Assembly (NCBI RefSeq): GCF_036053395.1
Contig: NZ_CP107942.1
Coordinates: 3,934,501 to 3,998,500 of the forward strand
DNA length: 64,000 bases
From: Actinoplanes sp. NBC_00393
GTDB lineage: Bacteria > Actinomycetota > Actinomycetes > Mycobacteriales > Micromonosporaceae
Reading direction: 5' to 3'
The notes under the pieces: model-generated
What the model was told of the DNA's origin: nothing
The model's input: only the letters and a program-made list of their open reading frames with translations
Database searches by the model: none
Shown here: positions 50,443-58,464 of the stretch, in pieces
Layout of the letters: the number at the start of each line of letters is the position of its first letter
How positions within the stretch are numbered: the first letter of the stretch is position 1
Made by a program: the position numbers and the translations under genes

Positions 50443-52269
50443 TCAGGAGCGGCCGAAGTCCTGGGTCCAGTACGTCGTGCCGTCCGCCTTGATCACCAGG
50501 CCGACACCGATGGCGACGCTGTTGCAGTTGAGGATGTTGGTGCGGTGCCCGGAACTGTTCATCCAGCCGGTCACGACGTCCTGCGGGGTGCGGTAGCCGT
50601 AAGCGATGTTCTCGGCGGACGCACCCGTGTAGCCGGTCCGGGACACCCGGGTGACGAAGTTGCTGCCGTCGGAGCCGGTGTGGCTGAAGAAGCCCTGCGC
50701 CGCCATGTCGGCGCTGTGCGCGCGGGCCGCCGTGGTCAGCCGGTCGTCGGTGCGCAGCGCGGCGCAGCCCTTGGCGGTGCGCTGCGCGTTGGTCAGGGTG
50801 ATGACCTGCGCCTCGTAGCTGGTCACGGTGTTGCTGGGCGCGCTCGTGGTGGGCGCGGTGGTCGGCGCCTTGGTCACCGGAGCGCTGGTGGTCGGCGCGG
50901 TGGTCGGTGCCTTGGTGGTCGGTGCCTTGGTGGTCGGCGCGGTGGTCGGGGCGCTCGTGGTCGGCGCGGTCGTCGGCGCCTTGGTCACCGGAGCGGTGGT
51001 CGGGGCGGTGGTCGGTGCCGTGGTCGGTGCGGTGGTGGGTGCCGTGGTCGGGGCGGTGGTCGGGGCCGGGGCGACCTTGGCCAGGGCGGCGACCGGGTCG
51101 ACGCGACCGTTGCCGTAGTCCTTGTCGAAGCCCTTGGTGCCCAGGTCGACCGCGGTCTGCTCCATCGCGGCCTCGATCTGGTCCGGCGTCAGCGCCGGGT
51201 TGGCGGCCTTGAGCAGCGCGGCGACCGCCGCGATGTGCGGCGACGCCATCGAGGTGCCGTTCATGGACTTGTACGAGCCCAGCGCGGTCGGATAGGTGCT
51301 CATGATGCTGCTACCCGGCGCGGCGACGTCGACGTAGCTGCCGGCGTTGGAGTAGGAGCCGTACTTGTCGTTGCTGTCGGTCGCGGCGACCGCGATCACC
51401 CCGGCGTCCGCGGCCGGGTACGAGGTCGGGCTGCCGGAGCTGCGGCTGTTGCCGGCCGCGGCGACCACGGTGACACCCTTGCTGCGGGCGTAGTTGATCG
51501 CGTTGGTCACCGCGGTGACCTTCGTGGTGGACCCGAGCGACATGTTGATCACCTGCGCGCCGTGGTCGGCGGCCCAGATGATGCCTTCGGCGGCGTCCGA
51601 CATGTTGCCGCTGCCGTTCGCGCCGAGCGCCTTGACCGGCAGGATCTTGGTGTCCGGCGCGACCGCGGAGATCCCGACGTTGTTGCCGGTGACCGCGGCG
51701 ATGGTGCCGGCCACGTGGGTGCCGTGCCCGTTGCCGTCACTGCTGGCGCCGGCCTTGTTCGCGATCGCGTCGTAGCCGGGCAGCACGTTGCCGGCCAGAT
51801 CCGGGTGCTTGACGTCCACGCCGGTGTCGATCACCGCGACGGTGACACCCGCACCGGTCGACTTCTTCCACGCCTCCGCGATCTTCAGCTTCGCGAAATC
51901 CCACTGCTTGCTACGGCTCGGGTCCGAACCGGTCGGGACACCCATCGTGTACATCGGGGCGTCCACCTCGACACTGACCGCGTCCTCGGCGCCCTGCCCC
52001 TCCGCGACCATCTCGGCCGCGGTATCCCGGTCGGTGGCCTCACGCACCGTGATCACCGGACGGCCGTCCTTGCCGACCGTGGTCGTCACGATCCGCGCCG
52101 GCTTCTCCACCGACACCGTCGCCGGCACCAACTCCGCCGGGCTGGCGGTCAAACCGTAGGTGACAGGCTCCCAGCCCACCGTGCCGGTCGGCAGAGCGAA
52201 AGCGCCGACAGCGGCGAACGCACCGACAGCGACAGCGCCGACGGCGTACTTACGGATCTGAGCCTTCAT
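50443..52269 (-). CDS. Secreted subtilisin-like protease with CAP (SCP) domain
   Basis: 608 residues. Signal peptide (KYAVGAVAVGAFAAVGAFAL), a long propeptide-like part, then an S8 peptidase with catalytic Asp148 (AVIDTGVD), His182 (GNGHGTHVAG) and Ser340 (NGTSMASPH). A Pro/Thr-rich linker of about 84 residues, mostly PTTA/PTTK units (about 401-485), leads to a CAP domain (about 490-608: SYEAQVITLTNAQRTAKGC, AHSADMAAQGFFSHTGSDG, GASAENIAYGYRT, MNSSGHRTNIL). ATG 52269 follows GAGGGAA. The combination of protease and CAP in one secreted chain is unusual. Confidence 0.92.
   Translation of the reverse strand: MKAQIRKYAVGAVAVGAFAAVGAFALPTGTVGWEPVTYGLTASPAELVPATVSVEKPARIVTTTVGKDGRPVITVREATDRDTAAEMVAEGQGAEDAVSVEVDAPMYTMGVPTGSDPSRSKQWDFAKLKIAEAWKKSTGAGVTVAVIDTGVDVKHPDLAGNVLPGYDAIANKAGASSDGNGHGTHVAGTIAAVTGNNVGISAVAPDTKILPVKALGANGSGNMSDAAEGIIWAADHGAQVINMSLGSTTKVTAVTNAINYARSKGVTVVAAAGNSRSSGSPTSYPAADAGVIAVAATDSNDKYGSYSNAGSYVDVAAPGSSIMSTYPTALGSYKSMNGTSMASPHIAAVAALLKAANPALTPDQIEAAMEQTAVDLGTKGFDKDYGNGRVDPVAALAKVAPAPTTAPTTAPTTAPTTAPTTAPTTAPVTKAPTTAPTTSAPTTAPTTKAPTTKAPTTAPTTSAPVTKAPTTAPTTSAPSNTVTSYEAQVITLTNAQRTAKGCAALRTDDRLTTAARAHSADMAAQGFFSHTGSDGSNFVTRVSRTGYTGASAENIAYGYRTPQDVVTGWMNSSGHRTNILNCNSVAIGVGLVIKADGTTYWTQDFGRS
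50828..51080. repeat. 12 bp tandem repeats coding for PTTA linker
   Basis: About twenty variants of GGTGGTCGGGGC (on the + strand, read as proline-threonine codons on the minus) inside the protease gene. They encode the Pro/Thr linker between peptidase and CAP domains. Confidence 0.85.
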
Positions 52270-52338
52270 CAAGAACGTTCCCTCTCCCCCGTGTGTCATA
52301 CGGGTCCAGAGTCGGAGCGCCCGGTTGTGACTCAGATG

Positions 52339-52577
52339 TCAGACTGTTGCTCCTGGGTAGTACCTGCCTGCTGCCGGCGCATCGCCGTCACCTGCTCCGC
52401 ACAGCCGCGCCGGATCGCCGGTCTCGAGCGCCTCGGCGAGCTCGCCATAGCCGCGGCGTCCACGCCGGCACGCACCTCGACCAGCGGGCCGTGCCGGCGC
52501 AGCGCGGTATACACCGCGTACGGATCTGAGCGCCCTGCCGGGGACATCAGCAGCCGTGCCGCCTCGACGATCTCCAC
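52339..52577 (-). pseudogene. Cytochrome P450 amino-terminal fragment (frameshifted remnant)
   Basis: From GTG 52577 the frame reads EIVEAARLLMSPAGRSDPYAVYTALRRHGPLVEV, the typical start of a bacterial P450 (substrate-pocket N-terminus with DPY and HGPL). After this the frame loses similarity, while a shifted frame continues as GYGELAEALETGDPARLC, the next P450 segment (GYAELAE type). Hence a frameshift near 52455-52480. No I-helix, ExxR or haem Cys follow; the rest is absent. Remnant of a P450 gene next to the secreted protease. Confidence 0.65.
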
Positions 52578-52602
52578 GCCCCGGCATCGTGGTGGTGCGG
52601 CG

Positions 52603-53895
52603 TCAGTCCAGCTTGGCCAGCAGGCCCGGCGGCACGTCGACGGCTGCGGGACCCTCGCGGGCGGCGGCGAACGCGGACGGGTCGACCTGGCTGCGGCCCA
52701 CACCGTCCACCCGCCAGATCACGCCGTCGGAGACGTCGCGCAGCAGGGTGCCCTCCGCCGGGCGGACCGACAGCGAGTTGAGCCGTCCGACCGGCACGTC
52801 GGTGAACGCGGGCCGGTGCAGCAGCTCGTACTCCTCCGGGGTCAGGTGGTAGCCGTAACCACCGACGACCTGGTGGATCGCGCCGGTCTTGACGTGGCGC
52901 AGGAAGGTGGGCTCCACCGGGACGGTCGCGGTGATCGAGGCGATGAAGCCGGGCGGCACGTTGGTGAAGCCGGGCCGGCCCAGGTCGTCCCAGCCACCGT
53001 CCTTCAGGTAGTACTTCGCGTTGCCGGTGATCTGGTAGATGTCGCCGTTGGTGTGGTCGCGCAGCATCGTGCCGTCATTGGGCGAAGTGTCCAGGACGGA
53101 CAGCAGCCGGGGCGGCAGGTTGACGAACGCCGGGTTCTTCATCGCGGCGTACTCGGCCGGGGTGAAGCGGTAGCGGGCGCCGCCGGCCACGATCGAGATC
53201 ACGCCGTCGGTGTAGGTGCGGATCACGGTGCCGTCCGCGATCACGCCGGGCATCGAGGCGAAGGTGCCGGCCGGGACGCTGGTGTACATCGGGCTGCCCA
53301 TGGCCTTGTACTCGTCGAGCGTGAGCAGGAACGGCGCGCCGCCGACGACGATGGAGATCCGGAAGTCGGGCTCCCGCAGGATGTGCTTCTGGGCCTGCGG
53401 CTGCGGCTTGGGCGGCGGCGGCTTCGGCGCGTCCTCGGTGATCTTCAGGTAGCGGATGCCCTGGAAGCCCTTGTTCATGTCGTTCCAGGATCGCTTACCC
53501 CGGTTTCCGAGGTTGCTCTCGGTGCTCGGATTGTTGACCGTCTCCCGATCGTTGTTGAACGAGTAGACGTAGCACCCCTTCTTCGGATCCTTCGGGTCGA
53601 CCCAGCGGGCGAACAGTTCGGCGTGGCCTCCGTGCGGGCTGCTCTTGGGCCGGACGAAGGCGTCGCCCGGCCGGAGGTCCTCCAACCGCACGTTCATCTT
53701 GCCGCTCCACCGGAAGAGCGCCGTCGTGTCCGGCTGGATGGACAGGCGCCACGCCATGCTGATCAGTCCGGAGCAGTCCGTCCGGTAGGTGCGGCCCTGC
53801 GGATCGGGCCTGTGCTGCACCTGCGAGTAGATGAACTTGCGGTCGACCCAGTACTGAGCGCGTTTGAGCACTTCGGCTCGAGTGATTTCCCCCAT
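52603..53895 (-). CDS. NlpC/P60-like peptidase with five C-terminal repeats, no signal peptide
   Basis: 430 residues. The amino domain (1-150) is NlpC/P60-like: EVLKRAQYWVDRKFIY, catalytic Cys41 in RTDCSGLISMAW, His91 in HGGHAELF, so a peptidoglycan peptide hydrolase or amide-bond enzyme is expected. A proline-rich spacer (158-168) joins five repeats of about 50-53 residues (from 171 to 430) of the form GTxLRxxxDGxIxxVxGGxxYxLTxxEYxxxxxPAFxxVPxGxL. Five such blades could make a beta-propeller. No signal peptide or membrane segment is visible, so it may act in the cytosol or be exported by another route. ATG 53895. Confidence 0.8.
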   Translation of the reverse strand: MGEITRAEVLKRAQYWVDRKFIYSQVQHRPDPQGRTYRTDCSGLISMAWRLSIQPDTTALFRWSGKMNVRLEDLRPGDAFVRPKSSPHGGHAELFARWVDPKDPKKGCYVYSFNNDRETVNNPSTESNLGNRGKRSWNDMNKGFQGIRYLKITEDAPKPPPPKPQPQAQKHILREPDFRISIVVGGAPFLLTLDEYKAMGSPMYTSVPAGTFASMPGVIADGTVIRTYTDGVISIVAGGARYRFTPAEYAAMKNPAFVNLPPRLLSVLDTSPNDGTMLRDHTNGDIYQITGNAKYYLKDGGWDDLGRPGFTNVPPGFIASITATVPVEPTFLRHVKTGAIHQVVGGYGYHLTPEEYELLHRPAFTDVPVGRLNSLSVRPAEGTLLRDVSDGVIWRVDGVGRSQVDPSAFAAAREGPAAVDVPPGLLAKLD

Positions 53896-54130
53896 GCCCA
53901 GACACCGTCCGCCACGGGGTCAACCCTGATCAATGGCCGGCTGGACGCCGTCGATTACGCTGCTTCGCCGCCGTTCAGCCGGCCGGCCCGGTACACCAGG
54001 CGCAGTATCAGCCTGATGAACACCGACGCCTCGTCACTGTCTGTCGCGATGACGACGGCCGGGATTGATTTGTGGTCCAGGTCACAGTCACCGACGCACC
54101 GTATGCGATCATCGCTTCGTCTTGCTGGGT

Positions 54131-54682
54131 GTGAAACGAAGCCTGAACGTGGCTGACGAGGCAGAACTCGTCCGCCGCACCGCCGCCGGGGACCGGCGCG
54201 CGTTCGACGAGCTGTACCGGCGCACGTCGCCGTGGCTGCTCAGCCGGCTGCGCCGCCGCTGCTCCGACGACGACGTGGTCGCCGACGTGATGCAGGAGAC
54301 CTACCTGGCCGTCTGGCGGGCCGCGGGCAGCTTCGCCGGCGCCACCACGTCAGGCAGCGCGGTCGGCTGGCTGTGGACCATCGCCGCGCACCGCCTGGTC
54401 GACGCGTTCCGCCGCCGGGCCCGGCAGAACCAGGTGCCCGCGGTGCCGATGGCCGAGACGGTCGCCCCGGCCGCCGAGGACGAGGTGATGGCCGTCCGGG
54501 TCGGCCAGGAACTGGAACAGGCCCTGCTGGAACTGCCCCCGGAGGCGCGGCAGGTGCTGCGGGCCATGGTGCTCGACGGCCTGTCCGTCCGGGAGACGTC
54601 CCTGCTGCTCGGCCTGCCCGAGAACACCGTGAAGTCGCGGGCCCGCCGGGCCCGGATCGCCCTTCGGGAGGCACTGTCGTGA
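54131..54682 (+). CDS. ECF-family RNA polymerase sigma factor
   Basis: 183 residues. Sigma region 2 (DRRAFDELYRRTSPWLLSRLRRR, DVMQETYLAVWRAAGSF, WLWTIAAHRLVDAFRRR) and region 4 (LEQALLELPPEARQVLRAMVLDGLSVRETSLLLGLPENTVKSRARRARI). This is an extracytoplasmic-function sigma factor. GTG 54131 is chosen after the in-frame start at 54065 was judged leader; GTG 54149 is also possible. Its TGA overlaps the GTG of the anti-sigma gene (GTGA). Confidence 0.92.
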   Translation: MKRSLNVADEAELVRRTAAGDRRAFDELYRRTSPWLLSRLRRRCSDDDVVADVMQETYLAVWRAAGSFAGATTSGSAVGWLWTIAAHRLVDAFRRRARQNQVPAVPMAETVAPAAEDEVMAVRVGQELEQALLELPPEARQVLRAMVLDGLSVRETSLLLGLPENTVKSRARRARIALREALS

Positions 54683-55479
54683 CCGCACATCCGAATCCCA
54701 CGGTGATCGCCCGCTACGCCGACCCGGCGGCGACCCTCGACGAGGTCACGGTCTGGTCGGTCGAGGTGCATCTGGAGGACTGCCCGGACTGCCGGGCCCT
54801 GCTGGCCGACCGCACCAACGACGACTCGCGGGCCCTGCTCGCCCGCGTCGCCGCCGGCATGGGCGACGCCATCGCTGCCGGACCGGCTCCGGCCGCCCGG
54901 CGGCGCTGGTCAGCGGTGCGCAACCGGTTGCTCGTCTGGCACCTCGTGCCGTGGCTGACCATGACGGTGGCGGTGCTCGCCTGTGCCGTCGCACTGCATT
55001 CCATCCAGCCCAGCCTGCCGTCGATGGTGGCCCTGCTGGCCCCGATCGCGCCGCTGCCCGGCGTGGCGATCGCGTGGAGCCGCCGGCACGACCCGGCGTG
55101 GGAGCTGATCGCGGGCACACCGGCGGCCGGACTGGCCATGCTGCTCCGGCGTACCGCTGCGGTTCTGGCCGTGGTGGTGCCCGCACTGGCGCTGGCGAGT
55201 AGCCGTACCGGCGTGTCTCTGGCCCTGACGCTGCTGCCGTGCCTGGCCTTCACCGCCGCGACCATCGCCCTGGGTGGCTTCGTCGGCGTGCGGCGGGCCG
55301 CGCTCGGCCTCGGCACCGCCTGGTCGCTGGCCGTGGTGGTGCCCGCCCTGGCCTCGGCGCAACTGCCGCTGGTGCTGCAACCGGGCAGCTCACTGATCTG
55401 GGCACTGCTGACTTTGGTGCTGGCCGGCTTCGTCGCCGCCCGGTCCGACAACTTCCGCCGGCTCTCCAGCCACAACTGA
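54679..55479 (+). CDS. Zinc-binding anti-sigma factor with membrane domain
   Basis: 266 residues. Amino-terminal zinc-finger motif H31-x3-C35-x2-C38 (VEVHLEDCPDCRALL) of the ZAS type, then six hydrophobic helices from residue 90 on (HLVPWLTMTVAVLACAVAL, LAMLLRRTAAVLAVVVPALALA...). It should bind the ECF sigma factor and release it on an envelope signal. It overlaps the sigma gene by four bases. The stop lies in a 14 bp tandem duplication. Confidence 0.88.
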   Translation: MTAHPNPTVIARYADPAATLDEVTVWSVEVHLEDCPDCRALLADRTNDDSRALLARVAAGMGDAIAAGPAPAARRRWSAVRNRLLVWHLVPWLTMTVAVLACAVALHSIQPSLPSMVALLAPIAPLPGVAIAWSRRHDPAWELIAGTPAAGLAMLLRRTAAVLAVVVPALALASSRTGVSLALTLLPCLAFTAATIALGGFVGVRRAALGLGTAWSLAVVVPALASAQLPLVLQPGSSLIWALLTLVLAGFVAARSDNFRRLSSHN

Positions 55480-55495
55480 AAAGCCACAACTGAAA
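55468..55495 (+). repeat. 14 bp tandem duplication at anti-sigma stop
   Basis: AGCCACAACTGAAA occurs twice head-to-tail (55468-55481 and 55482-55495), covering the last codons and the TGA stop of the anti-sigma gene and a copy of both after it. Looks like a recent slippage event. Confidence 0.9.
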
Positions 55496-55505
55496 GGGAC
55501 CGAAG

Positions 55506-56306
55506 ATGCGTACGGTGAGCGCGGCTGAAACAGCCCCCACCACCTATCCCTGGGCGGTGCACGCCGAAGGCCTGCAGGTCCGGGCCGGCCGCCACCTGGC
55601 CGTGGACGGGCTCGACCTGAGCCTGAACACCGGGGTGCACGGCCTGCTCGGGCCCAACGGCGCCGGCAAGACCACCCTGATGCGGGCGCTGGCGACGGTG
55701 CTGAAACCGGCCGGCGGCCGGCTCACCCTGCTCGGCGAGTCGGTGGACAGCCGCGCCGACCTGCGCCGGGTGCGCCGCGGGCTGGGCTACCTGCCCCAGC
55801 AGTTCGGGTTCTACCCGAGGTTCACGGTGCGCGAATTCGTCGAGTACATGGCGTGGCTCAAGGAGATGCCGAAGACCGCGATCCCCGGCGCGACGCAGCG
55901 GGCGATCGAACGGGTCGGGCTCGCGGACAAGGCCGGCGCCCGGATGAAGACGCTGTCCGGCGGCATGCTGCGCCGTGCCGGCATCGCCCAGGCGATCGTC
56001 AACGACCCGGCGATCCTGCTGCTCGACGAGCCGACCGTCGGCCTCGACCCGGAGCAGCGGCTGGAGTTCCGCGAGCTGCTCCGCGACATCGGCGTCGACT
56101 GCTGTGTGCTGGTCTCCACCCACCTCGTCGAGGACGTGGTCGCCGCCTGCAGCGACGTCGTCATGATCAACGAGGGCCGGCTGCTGTTCCAGGGCACCCC
56201 GGACGGACTGGTCGCACAGGGCAGCGACAGCGATCCCGGCGACAGCCCGGCCGAACGCGGCTACTCGGCGCTGCTGCGCCGGCACCGGACGGAGGCGGGC
56301 CGGTGA
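55506..56306 (+). CDS. ABC transporter ATPase of the sigma-controlled operon
   Basis: 266 residues. Walker A GPNGAGKTT (49-57), Q-loop LPQQFGFYP, signature TLSGGMLRRAGIAQAI, Walker B LLLLDEPTVGLDPEQ, H-loop VSTHLVED. It resembles drug- or lipid-export ATPases. RBS GAAAGGGACCGAAG precedes ATG 55506. Its stop overlaps the following permease start (GTGA). It lies 26 bases after the anti-sigma gene, so it is likely in the same operon. Confidence 0.92.
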   Translation: MRTVSAAETAPTTYPWAVHAEGLQVRAGRHLAVDGLDLSLNTGVHGLLGPNGAGKTTLMRALATVLKPAGGRLTLLGESVDSRADLRRVRRGLGYLPQQFGFYPRFTVREFVEYMAWLKEMPKTAIPGATQRAIERVGLADKAGARMKTLSGGMLRRAGIAQAIVNDPAILLLDEPTVGLDPEQRLEFRELLRDIGVDCCVLVSTHLVEDVVAACSDVVMINEGRLLFQGTPDGLVAQGSDSDPGDSPAERGYSALLRRHRTEAGR

Positions 56307-57625
56307 GACGCGTACTCGGCATCGAACTGCGCCGCTCCGCGGCGGCCGGATCCGCGCTGATCCTGCTGGTGGTCGGCGTGCTCGCGCTGTACTTCGCCGA
56401 AGGGATCGGGTTCGCGACCGGCTGGATGCAGCTGGCCATGTCGCAGCGGCTCTACCTGGCCCTGCTGTGGCCGCTGGCGCTGGCCGCCGGCGCCTGGCAG
56501 GCCAGCCGGGAGAACCGGTCGAAGGTGACCGAACTGTTCGCCAGCACCCCGCGCCCGCGCGCGTCCCGCATCCTGCCGATCCTGCTCGCGATGGCCGCCG
56601 CGGTCACCGCCGCCTACCTGGCGATGGGCCTCGCCGGCGGCCTGTGGATCTTCGACACCGCGGCGTACCTGCCCGTGCAGGCCCTCGTCGTCACCGCCGT
56701 CGGCGTGCTGGCGCTGATCGCGGCGGTCTGGCTGGGACTGGCGATCGGCCGGCTGCTGCCGTGGCGGGCGACCGCGCCGGTACTGGGCATCGCCGGCCTG
56801 GGGCTGCTGCTGGCCATCCCCGGCGCCACCCGGCCGCACGGCTGGCTGGCCCTGGTGTTCTCCCCGATCTACGAGATGAACATGCCGGACGCCTTCACCA
56901 CCGTGCCCGGCCGGGCCAGCGCTGCCCAGGCTCTCTGGCTCGCCGCGCTGGCCGGCGCAGCGGTGCTGCTGTTCGCCTCCGGCGGGTGGCGAACCCGTGT
57001 CGCGGCGCTGCTGCCGGTCGCCCTGGGCGCCGCGCTGGCGATCACCGTCATGCCGCACCAGAACCGGTACGTCGTCGGCTCCGTCGACCCGGTCGCCCAG
57101 GAACTGGTGTGCGCCGACGACGAGCCGCGGGTCTGCCTGAGCCGGGTGCACTCCGGCCTGCTGCCCGAGCTGACCGCCTCCGCCCGCGACGGCCTCACCG
57201 CGCTCGCCAAGCTGCCCGGCGCGCCGACCCGGGTGCACGAGGACACCAGCACCTACGTCCCGGACCGCTACGCGCCGTGGCGCCCCGACCTGGTCCTGCT
57301 CCGCGTCGCCACCGGCCAGGACGGTCACCTGGAAGAGCCGGACCGCGTCCAGGCGAAGGTGGTGGCCGGAGCCTTCACCGGGTCACCCGAATGCCAGAAC
57401 TTCCCCCGCCCGGCCGACCAGTACGCCGCCGCCTACTGGTTGATCGGCCAGGAACCGGCGGCAGGCACCTTCTACGAATCGGACGAGCAGGCCTCGGCCG
57501 TGGAGCAGTGGCACACCCTGCAGGCGATGCCCGCAGCCGAAGCGCAGGCCCGGGTTGCCGCGCTGCGCGAGGCCGCGGTGAGCTGCGCGGACGGAGCAAG
57601 CCTGTTCGCCGGGAGCGCCCGGTGA
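56303..57625 (+). CDS. ABC-2-like membrane protein with large outer domain
   Basis: 440 residues. About eight hydrophobic helices (17-37, 52-68, 89-113, 121-145, 152-173, 205-225, 227-245) then a soluble region of about 180 residues with four or five Cys (CADDEPRVC, PECQNFPRP, CADGASLF) and a conserved pattern RVHEDTSTYVPDRYAPWRPDLVLL. The Cys pairs suggest disulphides on the outer face. It probably forms the export channel with the ATPase. GTG 56303; stop overlaps the next gene. Confidence 0.82.
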   Translation: MRRVLGIELRRSAAAGSALILLVVGVLALYFAEGIGFATGWMQLAMSQRLYLALLWPLALAAGAWQASRENRSKVTELFASTPRPRASRILPILLAMAAAVTAAYLAMGLAGGLWIFDTAAYLPVQALVVTAVGVLALIAAVWLGLAIGRLLPWRATAPVLGIAGLGLLLAIPGATRPHGWLALVFSPIYEMNMPDAFTTVPGRASAAQALWLAALAGAAVLLFASGGWRTRVAALLPVALGAALAITVMPHQNRYVVGSVDPVAQELVCADDEPRVCLSRVHSGLLPELTASARDGLTALAKLPGAPTRVHEDTSTYVPDRYAPWRPDLVLLRVATGQDGHLEEPDRVQAKVVAGAFTGSPECQNFPRPADQYAAAYWLIGQEPAAGTFYESDEQASAVEQWHTLQAMPAAEAQARVAALREAAVSCADGASLFAGSAR

Positions 57626-58227
57626 GGTGGCTGACGCTGTACCTGCGCTCCCGGCGCATCCCGGTCGCGCTGGCCGCAGCCGGCGGCGGCACGGTCCTGA
57701 TGTGGACGCTGTGGTCGGTGTTCTCCGACAGCCGCGACGCCGGCATGCCGATGGTCGTGCTGACAGTCCTGCTGCTGGTCGCGGCGCTGACCGCGACCCT
57801 GGGCGGGCCCGACGACGCCCTGGAGCGCACCGCGGCGATCGCCTGGCCGCGGCGCCGGGCCGCGCACCTGCTGGTGGCCCTGCTGGTCGTGGTGGCGCTG
57901 CTGCTGGCCACGCTGGTCACCGGCGCACGGTTCGGGCCGGCCGGGCTGGTGGTGCGCGACGCGGCCGGGCTGCTCGGGCTGACCGCGCTGGGCGCCGCGA
58001 TGTTCGGCACCGCCAAGGCCTGGTTCCTGCCGCTGGGCTGGACACTGGCGGCGGTCCTGTTCCCCCGGGGCGAACCTCTGCTGGGCCGGATCCTGACCTG
58101 GCAGGCACAGGAGCCGGCCAGCACCGCTGCCGCGATCACCGCGGGACTGCTCGCGGTGAGCGGACTGATCGCGTACGCGGTGAGCGGCCCCGCCCGCAGC
58201 GCGCCGGCCGAGGCCGCCCAGCATTGA
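57622..58227 (+). CDS. Second membrane component of the sigma-controlled ABC system
   Basis: 201 residues with six hydrophobic helices (about 13-30, 40-58, 74-96, 110-125, 130-145, 168-184). It shows no recognisable motifs apart from ABC-permease-like hydrophobicity. GTG 57622 overlaps the preceding stop (GTGA). It probably dimerises with the 440-residue partner. Confidence 0.8.
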   Translation: MRWLTLYLRSRRIPVALAAAGGGTVLMWTLWSVFSDSRDAGMPMVVLTVLLLVAALTATLGGPDDALERTAAIAWPRRRAAHLLVALLVVVALLLATLVTGARFGPAGLVVRDAAGLLGLTALGAAMFGTAKAWFLPLGWTLAAVLFPRGEPLLGRILTWQAQEPASTAAAITAGLLAVSGLIAYAVSGPARSAPAEAAQH

Positions 58228-58323
58228 GCGCCACAGTCTGCGACACGGGCCGGTCCAGGGCATAGCCGGGCGGGCGGCGGGTATCCGCGGGCAACGATGC
58301 CGTCCGCAGACAGGAGTCCCGCG

Positions 58324-58455
58324 ATGGCCACCAAGGGGCCGGCGCTGGCCTTCGCCGGCAACCTGGTCGGGGCGGTCGTGTTCGTCGCCACCTCGTACTG
58401 GTACATGTACCTGCGCGACGACCACGACGCCCCGGACCAGCAGCCGTCCCGGTAG
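58324..58455 (+). CDS. 43-residue single-helix membrane peptide
   Basis: MATKGPALAFAGNLVGAV starts it; one hydrophobic helix (about residues 8-30), followed by RDDHDAPDQQPSR. The RBS AGGAG lies 8 bases before ATG 58324. It is the last, free-standing small gene behind the sigma/ABC operon (97 bases after). It is probably a real small membrane protein, but function is unknown. Confidence 0.65.
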   Translation: MATKGPALAFAGNLVGAVVFVATSYWYMYLRDDHDAPDQQPSR

Positions 58456-58464
58456 GGCCGGTCG

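Noticed and set aside
50828..51080. Regular repeats resembling a CRISPR array
   Set aside because: They are 12 bp coding repeats for a Pro/Thr linker with no spacers.
50437..54156. 1239-codon open frame on the plus strand
   Set aside because: It covers the antisense of the protease, NlpC and neighbours; low-complexity translation, no RBS and no domain.
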